Shown: piece after piece, positions 27,640 to 37,061 of the stretch
Layout: each line of letters starts with the position of its first letter
How positions within the stretch are numbered: position 1 is the first letter of the stretch
Origin: UTCFX2 sp963788145
Lineage (GTDB): Bacteria > Chloroflexota > Anaerolineae > Anaerolineales > UBA4823
NCBI GenBank assembly: GCA_963788145.1
Contig: CAWBFQ010000009.1
Location: 1 to 64,000 of the forward strand
Direction of reading: 5' to 3'
Length of the DNA: 64,000 nucleotides
Notes under the pieces: generated by a model
The model's input: the letters and a program-made list of their open reading frames with translations, nothing else
The model's database searches: none
Told to the model about the DNA's origin: nothing
Translations under genes and position numbers: made by a program

Positions 27640-30189
27640 ATGCGATATGATGATTGGTATTCCCACGATGATGAGGAAGAGTTCGGCGAAGCGATGCACC
27701 GTCGAACTGAAGAGCTTTACGGTATTCCGGATGCTGTTCCGGATGAAAACGGATTTATTGAATGCCCGGTCTTGCCATTACACGACCTGGTTGTATTTCC
27801 CCATATGGTTTCGCCGGTATTCCTCTCCCAGGATGATGCCCTACAGGCTGTGGAGGAAGCTCAACTTAATGATCAGACGGTGATTGCGCTCACGCTGCGC
27901 GATCCAGAAATAGAGAATTACACGCCACAGGATTTCCTACCCGTGGGTGTGGAATTGGCTGTTGGGCGCTTGCTGAATATGCCTGATAATTCCAGTTCTG
28001 CTCTGGTGCAGGGGCGCAGGCGGGTAGAAGTGGTCGAGTTCGTCCAGACCGAACCTTATTGGGTGGCGCGTGCAAAGCCGATTTATGAGCATACTGACGA
28101 AGCTGGTTTCAGTGTGGATCGTCATACGGATGCGACCATGCGCACAGCGCGTGAGATGTTCCAAAAATGTGTCCAACTCGACCGCAGTCTGCCAGAAGAA
28201 GCCTATTTATTTGCCTTGAATATTGAAGACCCGGGTTGGTTGGCGGATATGATTGTGACAGCAATTGCTCCTCCGCTCCAGGCGCGCCAGGATTTACTGG
28301 TGGTGCTGGATCCGATGGAACGACTGCAACAAGCGATCCAACTGTTGGCTAAGGAAGCAGATGTGCTTGAGTTGGAGGATGAAATCCATGCTCGCGCTCA
28401 GAGCGAAGTTGACCGCAGCCAACGCGAATTCTATTTACGTGAACGGATGAAAGTGATCCAGACCGAGCTCGGTGAAGGCGATCCATGGGTACGTGAGATC
28501 CTGGAACTGCAAACCCGGGTCGAATTTGCCGGGCTGCCGGAAGAGGCCCAGGTACGGGCCTTGAAGGAGGTAGAGCGGTTAGGGCAAATGCCGCCAATGG
28601 CGCCCGAGGTGGGTATTATTCGGACCTATATCGAGTGGATCCTCGATCTTCCCTGGACCGCAGCCACCGAAGACAATCTGGATGTCCGTAACGCAGCCCA
28701 GGTCTTGGAGCGCGATCATTATGGTCTGCCGTGTGCAAAGGAGCGCATCTTAGAGTATATCGCTGTGCGCAGCTTGAAACCACGCCGGGCGCGCCAGCCG
28801 ATTTTGTGCTTCGTTGGCCCACCCGGGACTGGAAAGACCTCGCTTGGCCGCTCGATTGCTGAAGCCCTTGGGAGGAAATTTGTGCGTCTTTCGTTGGGCG
28901 GTGTGCGGGATGAGGCTGAGATCCGCGGTCACCGCCGAACTTACATTGGCGCTTTGCCAGGCCGGATTTTGCAGACTATTCGCCGAGCCGGGTCGAATAA
29001 TCCCCTTTTTATGCTGGATGAGATCGATAAACTTGGGCAAGATTTTCGGGGTGACCCATCCTCGGCGCTGTTGGAAGTGCTTGATCCGGAACAGAATTTC
29101 GCTTTTTCGGATCACTACCTGGAACTGCCATTTGACCTTTCGAAGGTGGTGTTTATCACTACTGCCAATACAACCGGTACGATCCCATTAGCATTGCTCG
29201 ACCGGATGGAGTTGATTGAATTTCCAGGGTATATCGAAGAAGAGAAATTAGAGATTGCACGCCAGTTTTTGACCCCGCGTCAGATGGATGAGAACGGGCT
29301 AGAGGATGGCGAATTGCATTTTGCTGATACGGCGATCCAAAGGATCATTCGGGAATATACTTACGAAGCAGGTGTGCGCAACCTTGAACGTGAAATCGGT
29401 AAGGTAAGCCGCAAAGTGGCCCGGTTGAAAGCAGAAGGGCGGCGATTTCCTTCGCATATTGGGATCGGGTCGATTGAGCGGTTTTTGGGTCCGCCGCAGT
29501 TTTTTAACTTGGAGGCGGAACGCCAGAATGAAGTGGGTGTGGCGACAGCAGTAGCCTGGACCGAAAACGGCGGAGAGATCATGCCGGTGGAAGTATTGCT
29601 GATGGAAGGCAAGGGCAACTTACAGATTACCGGGCAGATCGGGAGTGTCATGCAAGAGTCAGCCCAGGCAGCGCTCTCATTCTTAAAATCACGCTCGCGC
29701 CAACTGGGTATTGATCCTGAAATCTATGACCAGGTGGATATCCATATTCATGTTCCAGAGGGCGCTATACCGAAGGACGGTCCGAGCGCTGGAATCACCA
29801 TCTGCACAGCATTGGTCTCGGCTTTCACCGGGCGCGCTGTTCTGCGCGATATCGGGATGACTGGTGAAATCACCCTGCGCGGGCGGGTTTTGCCAGTCGG
29901 TGGGTTACGCGAAAAAGTGCTCGCGGCTCACCGGGCGGGGATTAAGACGGTAATTTTACCGAAAAAGAATTTGAAAGACCTGGTGGATGTGCCAAAACGC
30001 GCTCGCACCGAATTGAACATAGTTCCGGTTGAGCATATCGATGAAGTATTGCACGTAGCGCTGGCTGAATTGCCTGAGCAGCCGATAATGGGCGGGACAG
30101 GTACGCCGAAGCGTTCTCGGCGCAAAAAAAACACCTCTCAACAGAATGAAGCAGAATCTGAACAGTCCAATCAACCCGGGGAGTCTTAG
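27640..30189 (+). CDS. lon: ATP-dependent protease Lon
   Basis: An 849-residue cytoplasmic protease that degrades misfolded and regulatory proteins as a hexamer. The N-terminal substrate domain starts near CPVLPLHDLVVFPHMVSPVF; the AAA+ module has GPPGTGKTS (~393), LSLGGVRDEAEIRGHRRTY and a sensor region; the protease domain has the Ser-Lys pair with Ser 716 in KDGPSAGI and Lys 759 in GLREKVLAAHRAG. The first ~30 residues are acidic and the last ~35 are Lys/Arg- and Gln/Glu-rich, both beyond the family core. Converges with the DUF692-like gene, overlapping by four bases. Confidence 0.97.
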   Translation: MRYDDWYSHDDEEEFGEAMHRRTEELYGIPDAVPDENGFIECPVLPLHDLVVFPHMVSPVFLSQDDALQAVEEAQLNDQTVIALTLRDPEIENYTPQDFLPVGVELAVGRLLNMPDNSSSALVQGRRRVEVVEFVQTEPYWVARAKPIYEHTDEAGFSVDRHTDATMRTAREMFQKCVQLDRSLPEEAYLFALNIEDPGWLADMIVTAIAPPLQARQDLLVVLDPMERLQQAIQLLAKEADVLELEDEIHARAQSEVDRSQREFYLRERMKVIQTELGEGDPWVREILELQTRVEFAGLPEEAQVRALKEVERLGQMPPMAPEVGIIRTYIEWILDLPWTAATEDNLDVRNAAQVLERDHYGLPCAKERILEYIAVRSLKPRRARQPILCFVGPPGTGKTSLGRSIAEALGRKFVRLSLGGVRDEAEIRGHRRTYIGALPGRILQTIRRAGSNNPLFMLDEIDKLGQDFRGDPSSALLEVLDPEQNFAFSDHYLELPFDLSKVVFITTANTTGTIPLALLDRMELIEFPGYIEEEKLEIARQFLTPRQMDENGLEDGELHFADTAIQRIIREYTYEAGVRNLEREIGKVSRKVARLKAEGRRFPSHIGIGSIERFLGPPQFFNLEAERQNEVGVATAVAWTENGGEIMPVEVLLMEGKGNLQITGQIGSVMQESAQAALSFLKSRSRQLGIDPEIYDQVDIHIHVPEGAIPKDGPSAGITICTALVSAFTGRAVLRDIGMTGEITLRGRVLPVGGLREKVLAAHRAGIKTVILPKKNLKDLVDVPKRARTELNIVPVEHIDEVLHVALAELPEQPIMGGTGTPKRSRRKKNTSQQNEAESEQSNQPGES

Positions 30190-31026
30190 ATTGGATTTAC
30201 CTGGTGGTATAGCCTGTTGCCCTGGATTTCGATGTCTTGGGCAGAGGTACGCCAGGTAAATTTTTCTCCAACGCCCCCATATTCAAATGCGAGCAGCCAG
30301 GGGCGCGGCCATTCCCCCCGGCGTATTCGTTCTAAAACCCAATCCAATCTCTTCCAATCCGCTTCTAATGCGGGCAGATGGTCTTGCAACCAACCGTTCA
30401 AGTTTTGGACGCCGGTAAAATGCAGTTCTTTCAGTCTGTGAATAGGCAAGCGATTGAAGTATTCGGTTTCGTCAATGCCAAGAGACTGGGCGCTGATCCG
30501 AGCATGGGGAATGTCCAATAGCAAACCGCAACCGGTTTGCTCGACCACTTTCGAAATTAATTCTGGCTCCACCGAAGGACGCAAGACGTGCCCGGAAGTA
30601 CGGTAGGGAACGTTTTCGACAATAACGCGCTGGCTGCCGAAGCGGGCGATAACTGTCTGGACATCAGCGATCATATGGGAGTAAACCATTTCTCGATGAG
30701 ATGGGATGGTTGAGTTGATTGGGATCTCGGGGAAATCAGCGCTGCGAGCTTCCAGGTGCAGGTTGATTAATGGAGTGCGAGTTCTGGTTGGCGATTTTAT
30801 CCACCTCATCCAGTTTTCTGATGATCCACTCGCTCGATTTGAGACCAGTTCTTAGATTGAACTTGCCTCGCCCGGCGGTTAAATTGAAATGGACAGCGGG
30901 CGGGCAGTACTCGCTGGCCTCATCGATCAAATCCGGCCAGTCGGGGCATTTGAATCGGTCAATCTTCAAACGGTCTTGCTGGAAAAGGACAGCAGCTTGG
31001 GTAGAATAATTAATCGAGAACAGCAT
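30186..31026 (-). CDS. DUF692/MNIO-like TIM-barrel protein, one frame break
   Basis: Joined across a frame change near 30785, this is a ~280-residue barrel protein. Segments typical of the DUF692 group of multinuclear non-haem iron enzymes are VIVENVPYR, GCGLLLDIPHARISA, ELHFTGVQ and AFEYGGVGE, which supply His/Asp/Glu metal ligands. Known members modify peptides, for example MbnB in methanobactin synthesis. No DUF2063 partner or precursor peptide gene is visible beside it, so the substrate is open; a sugar-phosphate-isomerase-like barrel is the alternative. Downstream of mltG on the same strand. Confidence 0.7.
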
Positions 31027-31029
31027 GGT

Positions 31030-32187
31030 CTACTCCGGGCAGGCGTTTTGTTGATGCTGCTCAAAGGTTTCAGCAAAGTTATGCCGACCACTGTCATCAC
31101 AAGCAGAGCGGAAATAGAAATAGGGTGATTGGGCTGGAAATGCTACCGCCCGTAGAGCGCTCAATCCAGGGTTGGCAATTGGGCCGGGCGGCAGTCCAGG
31201 AGAAAGATAGGTATTATACCGGCTTTGAACTTGCAGGTCATCCAGGCTGAGTGGGTTTTTCCACCATGTGGCCCCTTCCGGATGGTACCCAAGTGCGTAC
31301 TGAACGGTTGGATCGGTATCTAACTTCATTCCTTCAGACAAACGGTTCAAGAAGACCGACGCAATCAGAGGCATTTCATCTTCGACTACTGCTTCTCGTT
31401 GGATAATAGAAGCCAGCGTAACCGCTTGAAATAACGTCATGCCCTGCTGCTCGAAGCCGTGCTGAATTTGGGTGTCAACTTTGATGTGGAAATTCAGAAA
31501 GACCGTATCGATGAAGGCAGAAAGGCCGATTTTACGAGGCAGCCGGTAGCGGTCTGGAAAAAGAAAACCTTCCAGTGAAGCTCCAGCAGGCAGGGATGGA
31601 CTGATTGCAAGATTGGCTGGGGGATGGAGAGCGAAGGAGAGAAAATCCGCAGGAGAAAATTCCAGCCCGGATGTGGGCAGCGCTTCTGCAATTTCTTCCA
31701 AACGCCAGCCAGGCAGAATGCTAAAAACAACCTCGTTTGGGGTGGAGTCTTGGAGCGCCCAGGCAATCTCGATGATGGTCATATGCGGGCTAAGCACAAA
31801 TTCGCCGGATTGAATTGTGGTATCCAGACCGGAGTAGGTTAGATAATCTCGCAAGGGTTGGGACTGAGAAATCAGCCCAGCTTGCTGGAGACGGGATGTG
31901 ATGGCATAGGTAGATTCGCCAGGTTCGATTATGAATAGTTCTTGAATCTGGGCAACTGGATCATTGCCAGGAGGGATTGCGGGTGAATTTAATGTATCGT
32001 TCTTTAGTAAAAGCCGCCCGGATAATTCGATTCTCTCGAGGATGCCAAGATTATGGGCAGGAGGGCCGAAAATATTCTGTGCCTGCTTTGGTATATCGAC
32101 GATCAACCATGCTATTGTAAGAAGGAATAAACAGGAGAATGTCAATAGAATAATAAGAAAAAAGCTGATAATCGAACGAGATTTCAT
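31030..32187 (-). CDS. mltG: Endolytic peptidoglycan transglycosylase
   Basis: A 385-residue YceG-like protein with an N-terminal membrane anchor (FFLIILLTFSCLFLLTIAWL) and an external catalytic domain. The catalytic Glu lies in LASIIQREAVVEDEMPLIASVFLNRL, followed by LDTDPTVQYALG and SRYNTYLSPGLPPGPIANPG, both typical. The enzyme cuts nascent glycan strands and sets their length. Start chosen at MKSRS (32187), eight bases after the ruvX stop, so ruvX and mltG form an operon, as in many bacteria. Confidence 0.93.
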   Translation of the reverse strand: MKSRSIISFFLIILLTFSCLFLLTIAWLIVDIPKQAQNIFGPPAHNLGILERIELSGRLLLKNDTLNSPAIPPGNDPVAQIQELFIIEPGESTYAITSRLQQAGLISQSQPLRDYLTYSGLDTTIQSGEFVLSPHMTIIEIAWALQDSTPNEVVFSILPGWRLEEIAEALPTSGLEFSPADFLSFALHPPANLAISPSLPAGASLEGFLFPDRYRLPRKIGLSAFIDTVFLNFHIKVDTQIQHGFEQQGMTLFQAVTLASIIQREAVVEDEMPLIASVFLNRLSEGMKLDTDPTVQYALGYHPEGATWWKNPLSLDDLQVQSRYNTYLSPGLPPGPIANPGLSALRAVAFPAQSPYFYFRSACDDSGRHNFAETFEQHQQNACPE

Positions 32188-32194
32188 GAGGAGT

Positions 32195-32611
32195 TTAAGC
32201 CTGAGGATGGGCGTCCAGGTAGGTTTGGAGGATGAAGGTCGCAGCCAGGTCGTCCAGGTGACCGGAGCGTTTTCGGCGGGATACACCCATGGCAATTCGG
32301 GCTTGACGGGCGGCTTGAGTGCTGTCCGATTCATCCCAAAGATCCACCGGCAGATCGATTTGCTGACGGATCGCAGCAGCCAACCGAGCCGCGCTGCGGC
32401 TCTGAGGGGTGGGGCGATTATCCATATCGAGCGCTTGCCCGACCACAATCCTGCCGGCCTGCTGTTCGCTGGCGAGCTGAGCAACGACGGCAGCGTCAAT
32501 CGTCCTGGAGACGTGCTGGATCACCTTGAGCGGGTTGGCGATAGTTCCGCTTGGATCGCTGATAGCAATCCCAAGACGTTTCTCGCCAGGGTCAACAGCC
32601 AGTATCCGCAT
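32195..32611 (-). CDS. ruvX: Putative pre-16S rRNA nuclease / Holliday junction resolvase-like protein YqgF
   Basis: A 138-residue RNase H-fold protein. The N-terminal Asp in ILAVDPGEKRLGIAISDPSG, the central IVVGQALDMDN, and DESDSTQAARQARI with the late acidic HLDDLAATFIL give the family's acidic active site. It acts on the 5' end of 16S rRNA in Escherichia coli. Its ATG overlaps the stop of the upstream baseplate-J-like gene (TGATG), so translation is coupled. Confidence 0.92.
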   Translation of the reverse strand: MRILAVDPGEKRLGIAISDPSGTIANPLKVIQHVSRTIDAAVVAQLASEQQAGRIVVGQALDMDNRPTPQSRSAARLAAAIRQQIDLPVDLWDESDSTQAARQARIAMGVSRRKRSGHLDDLAATFILQTYLDAHPQA

Positions 32612-34250
32612 CAGCCAGCCCCCTCATAATCCACGGGGTTGCGATCAAGAAGATCACCAGACGAGATTCCGTTGGATACTTTGATGCGAAATGGTAGGAT
32701 GGGCATTCGCAGCCACCATTTGGGTTGCAGTTGAATGACCGGCAGTTCCTCGAGTGGGAACCTTTTTTTCAGTAATGTTGGGACTTGTTCGGGCGGCACT
32801 GTAAGGACTAATTGAATGACCTCGGCCTGGTTGATTTGAGCCTGCACCCGTCGTACTGCGTGGATTGTCCAGGAGAATTGATCTGGGGGCGCGATTGGAG
32901 AGTACTATTTGGGTTGGAGTCCAGATTTTCCCAATCAACTATCTCAATTTGCAGACTGTCCTGGATGGGGAGATAACCTGGCTCTAGATTTGCATCGAAT
33001 ACAGCTTGTACCAGTGACTGCATAGATGAATGACTTACAATTCGGGCCTGAAATTCCAAACTCATACTCAAGATTAGCTGGTCGGCGGGTGAATTCTCTT
33101 CAGGCAAGTAATTTTGAGTGAGGGTTTCTACCAGCTCCAGGCTGGAAGGGATGAGAAGATCTTCCGGGTCTAGCTGGCCTTGAATTTCTTTTAAGGCAGT
33201 TATTCGAAGCGCATCTTGCAGATGGTTGACCAGCAAGTCACGGTCTTTTTGGGTAGGGGCTGGATCTTTGCGGTCGCTGCCCCCACTGATCGGCTTCGGA
33301 TTCGATACGCTCAACTGGGTTCCAAGCAAGCCTTCAATAGCAGCCAGCTGACCGACCTCCAGATTGCTGCTTTTACCAGGGGTTAGGCAACGGATATCCA
33401 CTTCTACAGTTTGCCCAGGACCAGCTAGGGCCAAGATATCTTGCGTCGTCTCATAACGCGAGCTGCCTTCTCCAACCGGACGGACTACCGTGCCTTCAGG
33501 AATCTCAACGGCTTGGTCTGTCAGGTTGGTGAAAACAGCGATCCCTGTGGCTGGTTGGTAGGGCAGGGTTATCGATCCACTGGCAGGCTGCGAATCGCGA
33601 CCTTCAACAACGATGGTCACCAACTCGGATGGAACTTGGCCAGCGAGACGGATCTCCTGGATTTGTGGGTTGGTACTCGCTTCAATCATTACATCTTGAA
33701 CCACCGTGCGAGGAATCAGGCCGATTTGTGCGCTGGGAGCCAAGCTGGCTGCGATCGCCAAAAGTGCCAGGACTCCTATAGCAAAGAATAACAGCCGCGC
33801 CAATGGGGGCAAATGGATAGAGTTTGACCGCAAATCTGCTGGCCGATAAGGGAATACACGGGAGGCCATTAATAGGTCGTCTGGTGTTAGACCCTCGTTG
33901 AAGATTTTCGCTTTATATTTTCGAAACCGGAATGGTAAGTGCCAGTGCTGGTTTTGGGCCTTTCGTAAAGATTTATAGACCGGGATACCCAGACGCGGGC
34001 CGAAATAATTAACGTCTGGATCTTCTGAAACAAGCGCCAGCTTCGAACCTAAAGCCTGGCTGTGGCGCTGCAGCAAGACCAGGTCGAGACGCCGATTCAG
34101 CGGGACCGTTGTGGAGAGAAGATCACCGCTGCTTCCGTTTTCTGCGTTTGGCCAGACGATAAGGATGCGACTGTCTTTTGCCCAGCCCATCTTGTCCCGG
34201 ATAGAGACAATATCGTCGTGAGGTTCTATATTTAGGATAAAAGTCTTCAT
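32611..34250 (-). CDS. Membrane protein with baseplate J/gp47-like domain, frame break near 32890
   Basis: About 545 residues after joining frames. N-terminal ~165 residues are cytoplasmic and start with a Rossmann-like strand series (ILIVWPNAENGSS, LVLLQRHSQALGSKLALVSED). One membrane helix follows (LLFFAIGVLALLAIAASLA), then an external region with GIAVFTNLTDQAVEIPEGTVV, the pattern of baseplate J-like domains in non-phage proteins. The last part, after the frame change, reads FSWTIHAVRRVQ and ends at 32611 just before ruvX. Its function is unknown; the fixed position next to ruvX and mltG suggests an envelope role. Confidence 0.7.
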
Positions 34251-34270
34251 TCAATTTCAGGTCTTCTGGT

Positions 34271-35158
34271 TCAATTCACGGATAGTTGCTTTCTGATTGC
34301 CAAGAACAACCCGATGATCCCGCCTAATGCCAGGGTCACCCCAACCCCTAATGCCCAAATAACCTGGCGCCCGGTTTCGGACAGGAAATTGATTTGTTCC
34401 GGTGTGACCGACTTGGGATCGACGATCAAATTTCTGAAGATGAGCAATTCGTTCACACTGGCGGCGACCAGGATCACACCAGCCAGAGAAACGATCAATG
34501 CCAGCGGGATGATGATCATGTTCTGATTGGTCACCAGTTTCTTCTGATTAGACACCATCACCCTGGCAACCAGTTTTTGAGCATGCCGCCAGTGCAATCC
34601 GGTCATTTGACAGACACCCATAATAACATCATTCTGCTTACGCTGCTTTCCAAGCTCGCGCAGGATATATTCATCTACTTCTTTTTGTTCTTCTGGAGTG
34701 AGTTCTCGCGGCTCTGTATTGATTGGAGCATGCAGATCTGGATGTTCCTCCTCAGGAGTGGATTTTGTTTCAGTTGAACCGCTTAAGAAATAGGCGGCTA
34801 CGGTATTTGGTTGCGGATCCTCCATTAGCTTGGAGATGCCCGATGAAACATCATCTGGATTGGCTGGGATGATAATTGGGGTAGTTTGGCGACGGCGAAA
34901 CTCACCTGGTTTAGATCCCTGTCCAGTATTTGGATTTGGGCTGGCATAGGCTGCGTTGATCTGGGCTTGGGCTATTTCGTAATGTTCTTGTGAGACTTGG
35001 GCGACAAATTTATCTACAAGTGAGCGCGGTGCGTTGAGCATGACGCAGAGCGATTCGCTAATCTGTTCTGGCGAGTCTCCAGCTTTGAGCAGGTTCAGGA
35101 TATAGTTTTTGGCTTCATCCTTCGATATCTTTTCAGATGATTTGCTGTTGTTCTCCAT
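34271..35158 (-). CDS. Hypothetical protein with two C-terminal membrane helices
   Basis: About 295 residues. The N-terminal helical domain (DEAKNYILNLLKAGDSPEQISESL) and a second similar helical segment (VDEYILRELGKQRKQNDVIMGVCQMTG) look like two copies of a small helical unit that in related proteins recognises 'Q/N-rich' linkers. Between them lies a Pro/Thr/Asn-rich linker. Two membrane spans follow near the C-terminus (MIIIPLALIVSLAGVILVAA and VIWALGVGVTLALGGIIGLF). No family name is certain. Same strand and ~20 bases upstream of the baseplate-J-like gene, so probably in its operon. Confidence 0.65.
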   Translation of the reverse strand: MENNSKSSEKISKDEAKNYILNLLKAGDSPEQISESLCVMLNAPRSLVDKFVAQVSQEHYEIAQAQINAAYASPNPNTGQGSKPGEFRRRQTTPIIIPANPDDVSSGISKLMEDPQPNTVAAYFLSGSTETKSTPEEEHPDLHAPINTEPRELTPEEQKEVDEYILRELGKQRKQNDVIMGVCQMTGLHWRHAQKLVARVMVSNQKKLVTNQNMIIIPLALIVSLAGVILVAASVNELLIFRNLIVDPKSVTPEQINFLSETGRQVIWALGVGVTLALGGIIGLFLAIRKQLSVN

Positions 35159-35250
35159 CTTATGATCTCCAGTTGGCGGATTCAATCGCCAATCGTATCA
35201 ATGATCACCAGTAGCACTTCGCTGAGTGGTTCAATATTGCGTTGATGAAC

Positions 35251-36057
35251 TTATTCGCCGAGATAAGTTTTGTCGCCAGTGAACCACTTATGATAATAGA
35301 TCTGGCATGTTTTTGACAAGAATCCGTGTCGTTGGATCATGCGTTGAGTGGCCACATTGCGACCTTGGGTGACAACTTTAAGATAGCTCACATCGTGTTG
35401 TACGTACCAATCCAGCCCGCTGCGAAACAGTTCCTGTCCTACACCTGAGCGACGCATTGAGCTGCGTACGCCGGTAAGCTCATACAGCCCATTGTGAGAC
35501 TTTGGATCGACCAGGCCGGTAATATATCCGGCTATCTCGCCATCTTTTTCTGCAATCAATGCAAGCTCTGCGCCAGCCTCACAACTCTTCTTAGCCCAGG
35601 TGGCATAATACTCTCCCCAATGCAATTCATCAAAGTGGGGATCGAAATAGAAGCGCGAATCCAGATAGCTTGTTCGGGCAATCTCCTGCACAATAGGGAT
35701 ATCGGAGGATTGGACGGGACGAATATTCACATCGTCCGTTGAGCGTGGACGGGTGTCAGGGTCCCAGTCTTTTAGGAACCGTTCGAGGGTGTAGCGAATT
35801 TCAACCAGCCGATAGCCCTGATCTTCAGCCAGCCAGACGGTGTTTGGATCATCCGAATCAGCCAGGAAATACAGACAATCAATCTGGCGCGCTTTGCACC
35901 AATCCAACGCTGAATTGCAAAGGTCTGCTGTCAGGCGGTTTCCATTCAAGCGGGCGATCCTATACCCAAAGAAGCTGGTGTCCCATTCGAGAAATTGGCA
36001 TGGCGGCAATAAAGAAGATTTCTCGCTGGTATCGTTATGTGGTTCTTTATTTTCCAT
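35251..36057 (-). CDS. GNAT acetyltransferase (WecD-like, two-domain)
   Basis: A 268-residue protein. The C-terminal GNAT domain has the acetyl-CoA loop RRSGVGQELFRSG and the strand SYLKVVTQGRN; the N-terminal half (FLEWDTSFFGYRIARL, CLYFLADSDDPN) matches the extra domain found in WecD-type dTDP-aminosugar acetyltransferases. The likely role is acetylation of an amino sugar in a surface glycan. Its start overlaps the end of the GT2 gene by 11 bases, making it the last gene of the long alaS-GT-C-GT2 chain. Confidence 0.82.
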   Translation of the reverse strand: MENKEPHNDTSEKSSLLPPCQFLEWDTSFFGYRIARLNGNRLTADLCNSALDWCKARQIDCLYFLADSDDPNTVWLAEDQGYRLVEIRYTLERFLKDWDPDTRPRSTDDVNIRPVQSSDIPIVQEIARTSYLDSRFYFDPHFDELHWGEYYATWAKKSCEAGAELALIAEKDGEIAGYITGLVDPKSHNGLYELTGVRSSMRRSGVGQELFRSGLDWYVQHDVSYLKVVTQGRNVATQRMIQRHGFLSKTCQIYYHKWFTGDKTYLGE

Positions 36058-37061
36058 CCTGGAGTTCCTCTGTTTCTTCGCGGATCACATAAGGGGGTTT
36101 TTCCATGATCCTAAAATGCATCCTGGCCATATATTCTCCAATGATGCCCAAGGCGAAAAGTTGAACACCTGAGAAAATCGCAATGATTGAAGCGAGGAAT
36201 GGAAAACCCGGTACACTGCCTCCTTCGATCACGAAACGACCAATTACGTAGATGAAAATCAGGATACCGAAGATGGCAAAGCCGAAACCCATCAAGCTGG
36301 CCATCTGCAGTGGCAATACCGTAAACCCGGTCAACATATTGACCGCATGCAGGATCAATTTCGAAAGAGTGTAGTTTGAAACTCCACGGTAGCGCGGTTC
36401 GTGGTGGGTTTCTACCGATGTAAAACGAGTAGTGCCCCACGATAGCAGCACATCGAGCACCACGAACGGACTCTGGTAATGGGAAAATGCCTGGCGCACA
36501 CTTGTTCGAATGGCGCGCAGCGCACTCACCTTGCCGCGCGTTTTCTACCCCCATGGTGCCTTGCAGTGTCAAACGGGTGATATAAGAAGCCAGGTTTCGC
36601 CACAGACCGTGCTGTTGCTTCACTGGTGTGCCGTAAACGACATCAAAGCCTTTTTCAATTTGTGCGAGCAGGAGTGGAATTTCTTGTGGAGGATGCTGCA
36701 GATCATCGTCCATTGTGATAGTTGTCGAAAAGCTAGCCAGACGCAAGCCGCACAGTAAAGCGTTGTGTTGGCCGTAGTTGCGCATCAGGTGGACGCCCCG
36801 CACCCAAGGCCAAGTTTGTGAAATTCGCTGGATCTCTGCCCAACTATCATCCTGGCTGCCGTCATCGATCAGGATAGCCTCATAAGCAGGACGTACTTGC
36901 ATGGCCGCGGTCTGATTAAAAGTTTGGACAATTTCCTGCAGCACTGGCGCGAGCCGGGCGATTAACTCGGAAAGGATCGCTTCGCTGTTATAGACCGGGA
37001 TCACCACCGAAAGACCTTCTGGTATGTTAGATTCATTTGACAGGTTCACCGAAAGTTGCAT
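36047..37061 (-). CDS. GT2 glycosyltransferase with two C-terminal membrane helices (polyprenyl-phosphate type), one frame break
   Basis: About 338 residues. The GT-A domain has LSVVIPVYNSE, AILIDDGSQDDSW and TITMDDDLQHPPQEIP (the DxD-type metal site). A frame change at about 36538, most simply one missing base, interrupts after VENAR; the correct frame continues with SALRAIRTSVRQAF, FTSVETHHEPRYRGVSNYT and two membrane helices. Proteins of this plan transfer a sugar to a polyprenyl phosphate, which is then the donor for GT-C enzymes. That fits the four GT-C-like genes directly upstream, with which it overlaps. Confidence 0.87.
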
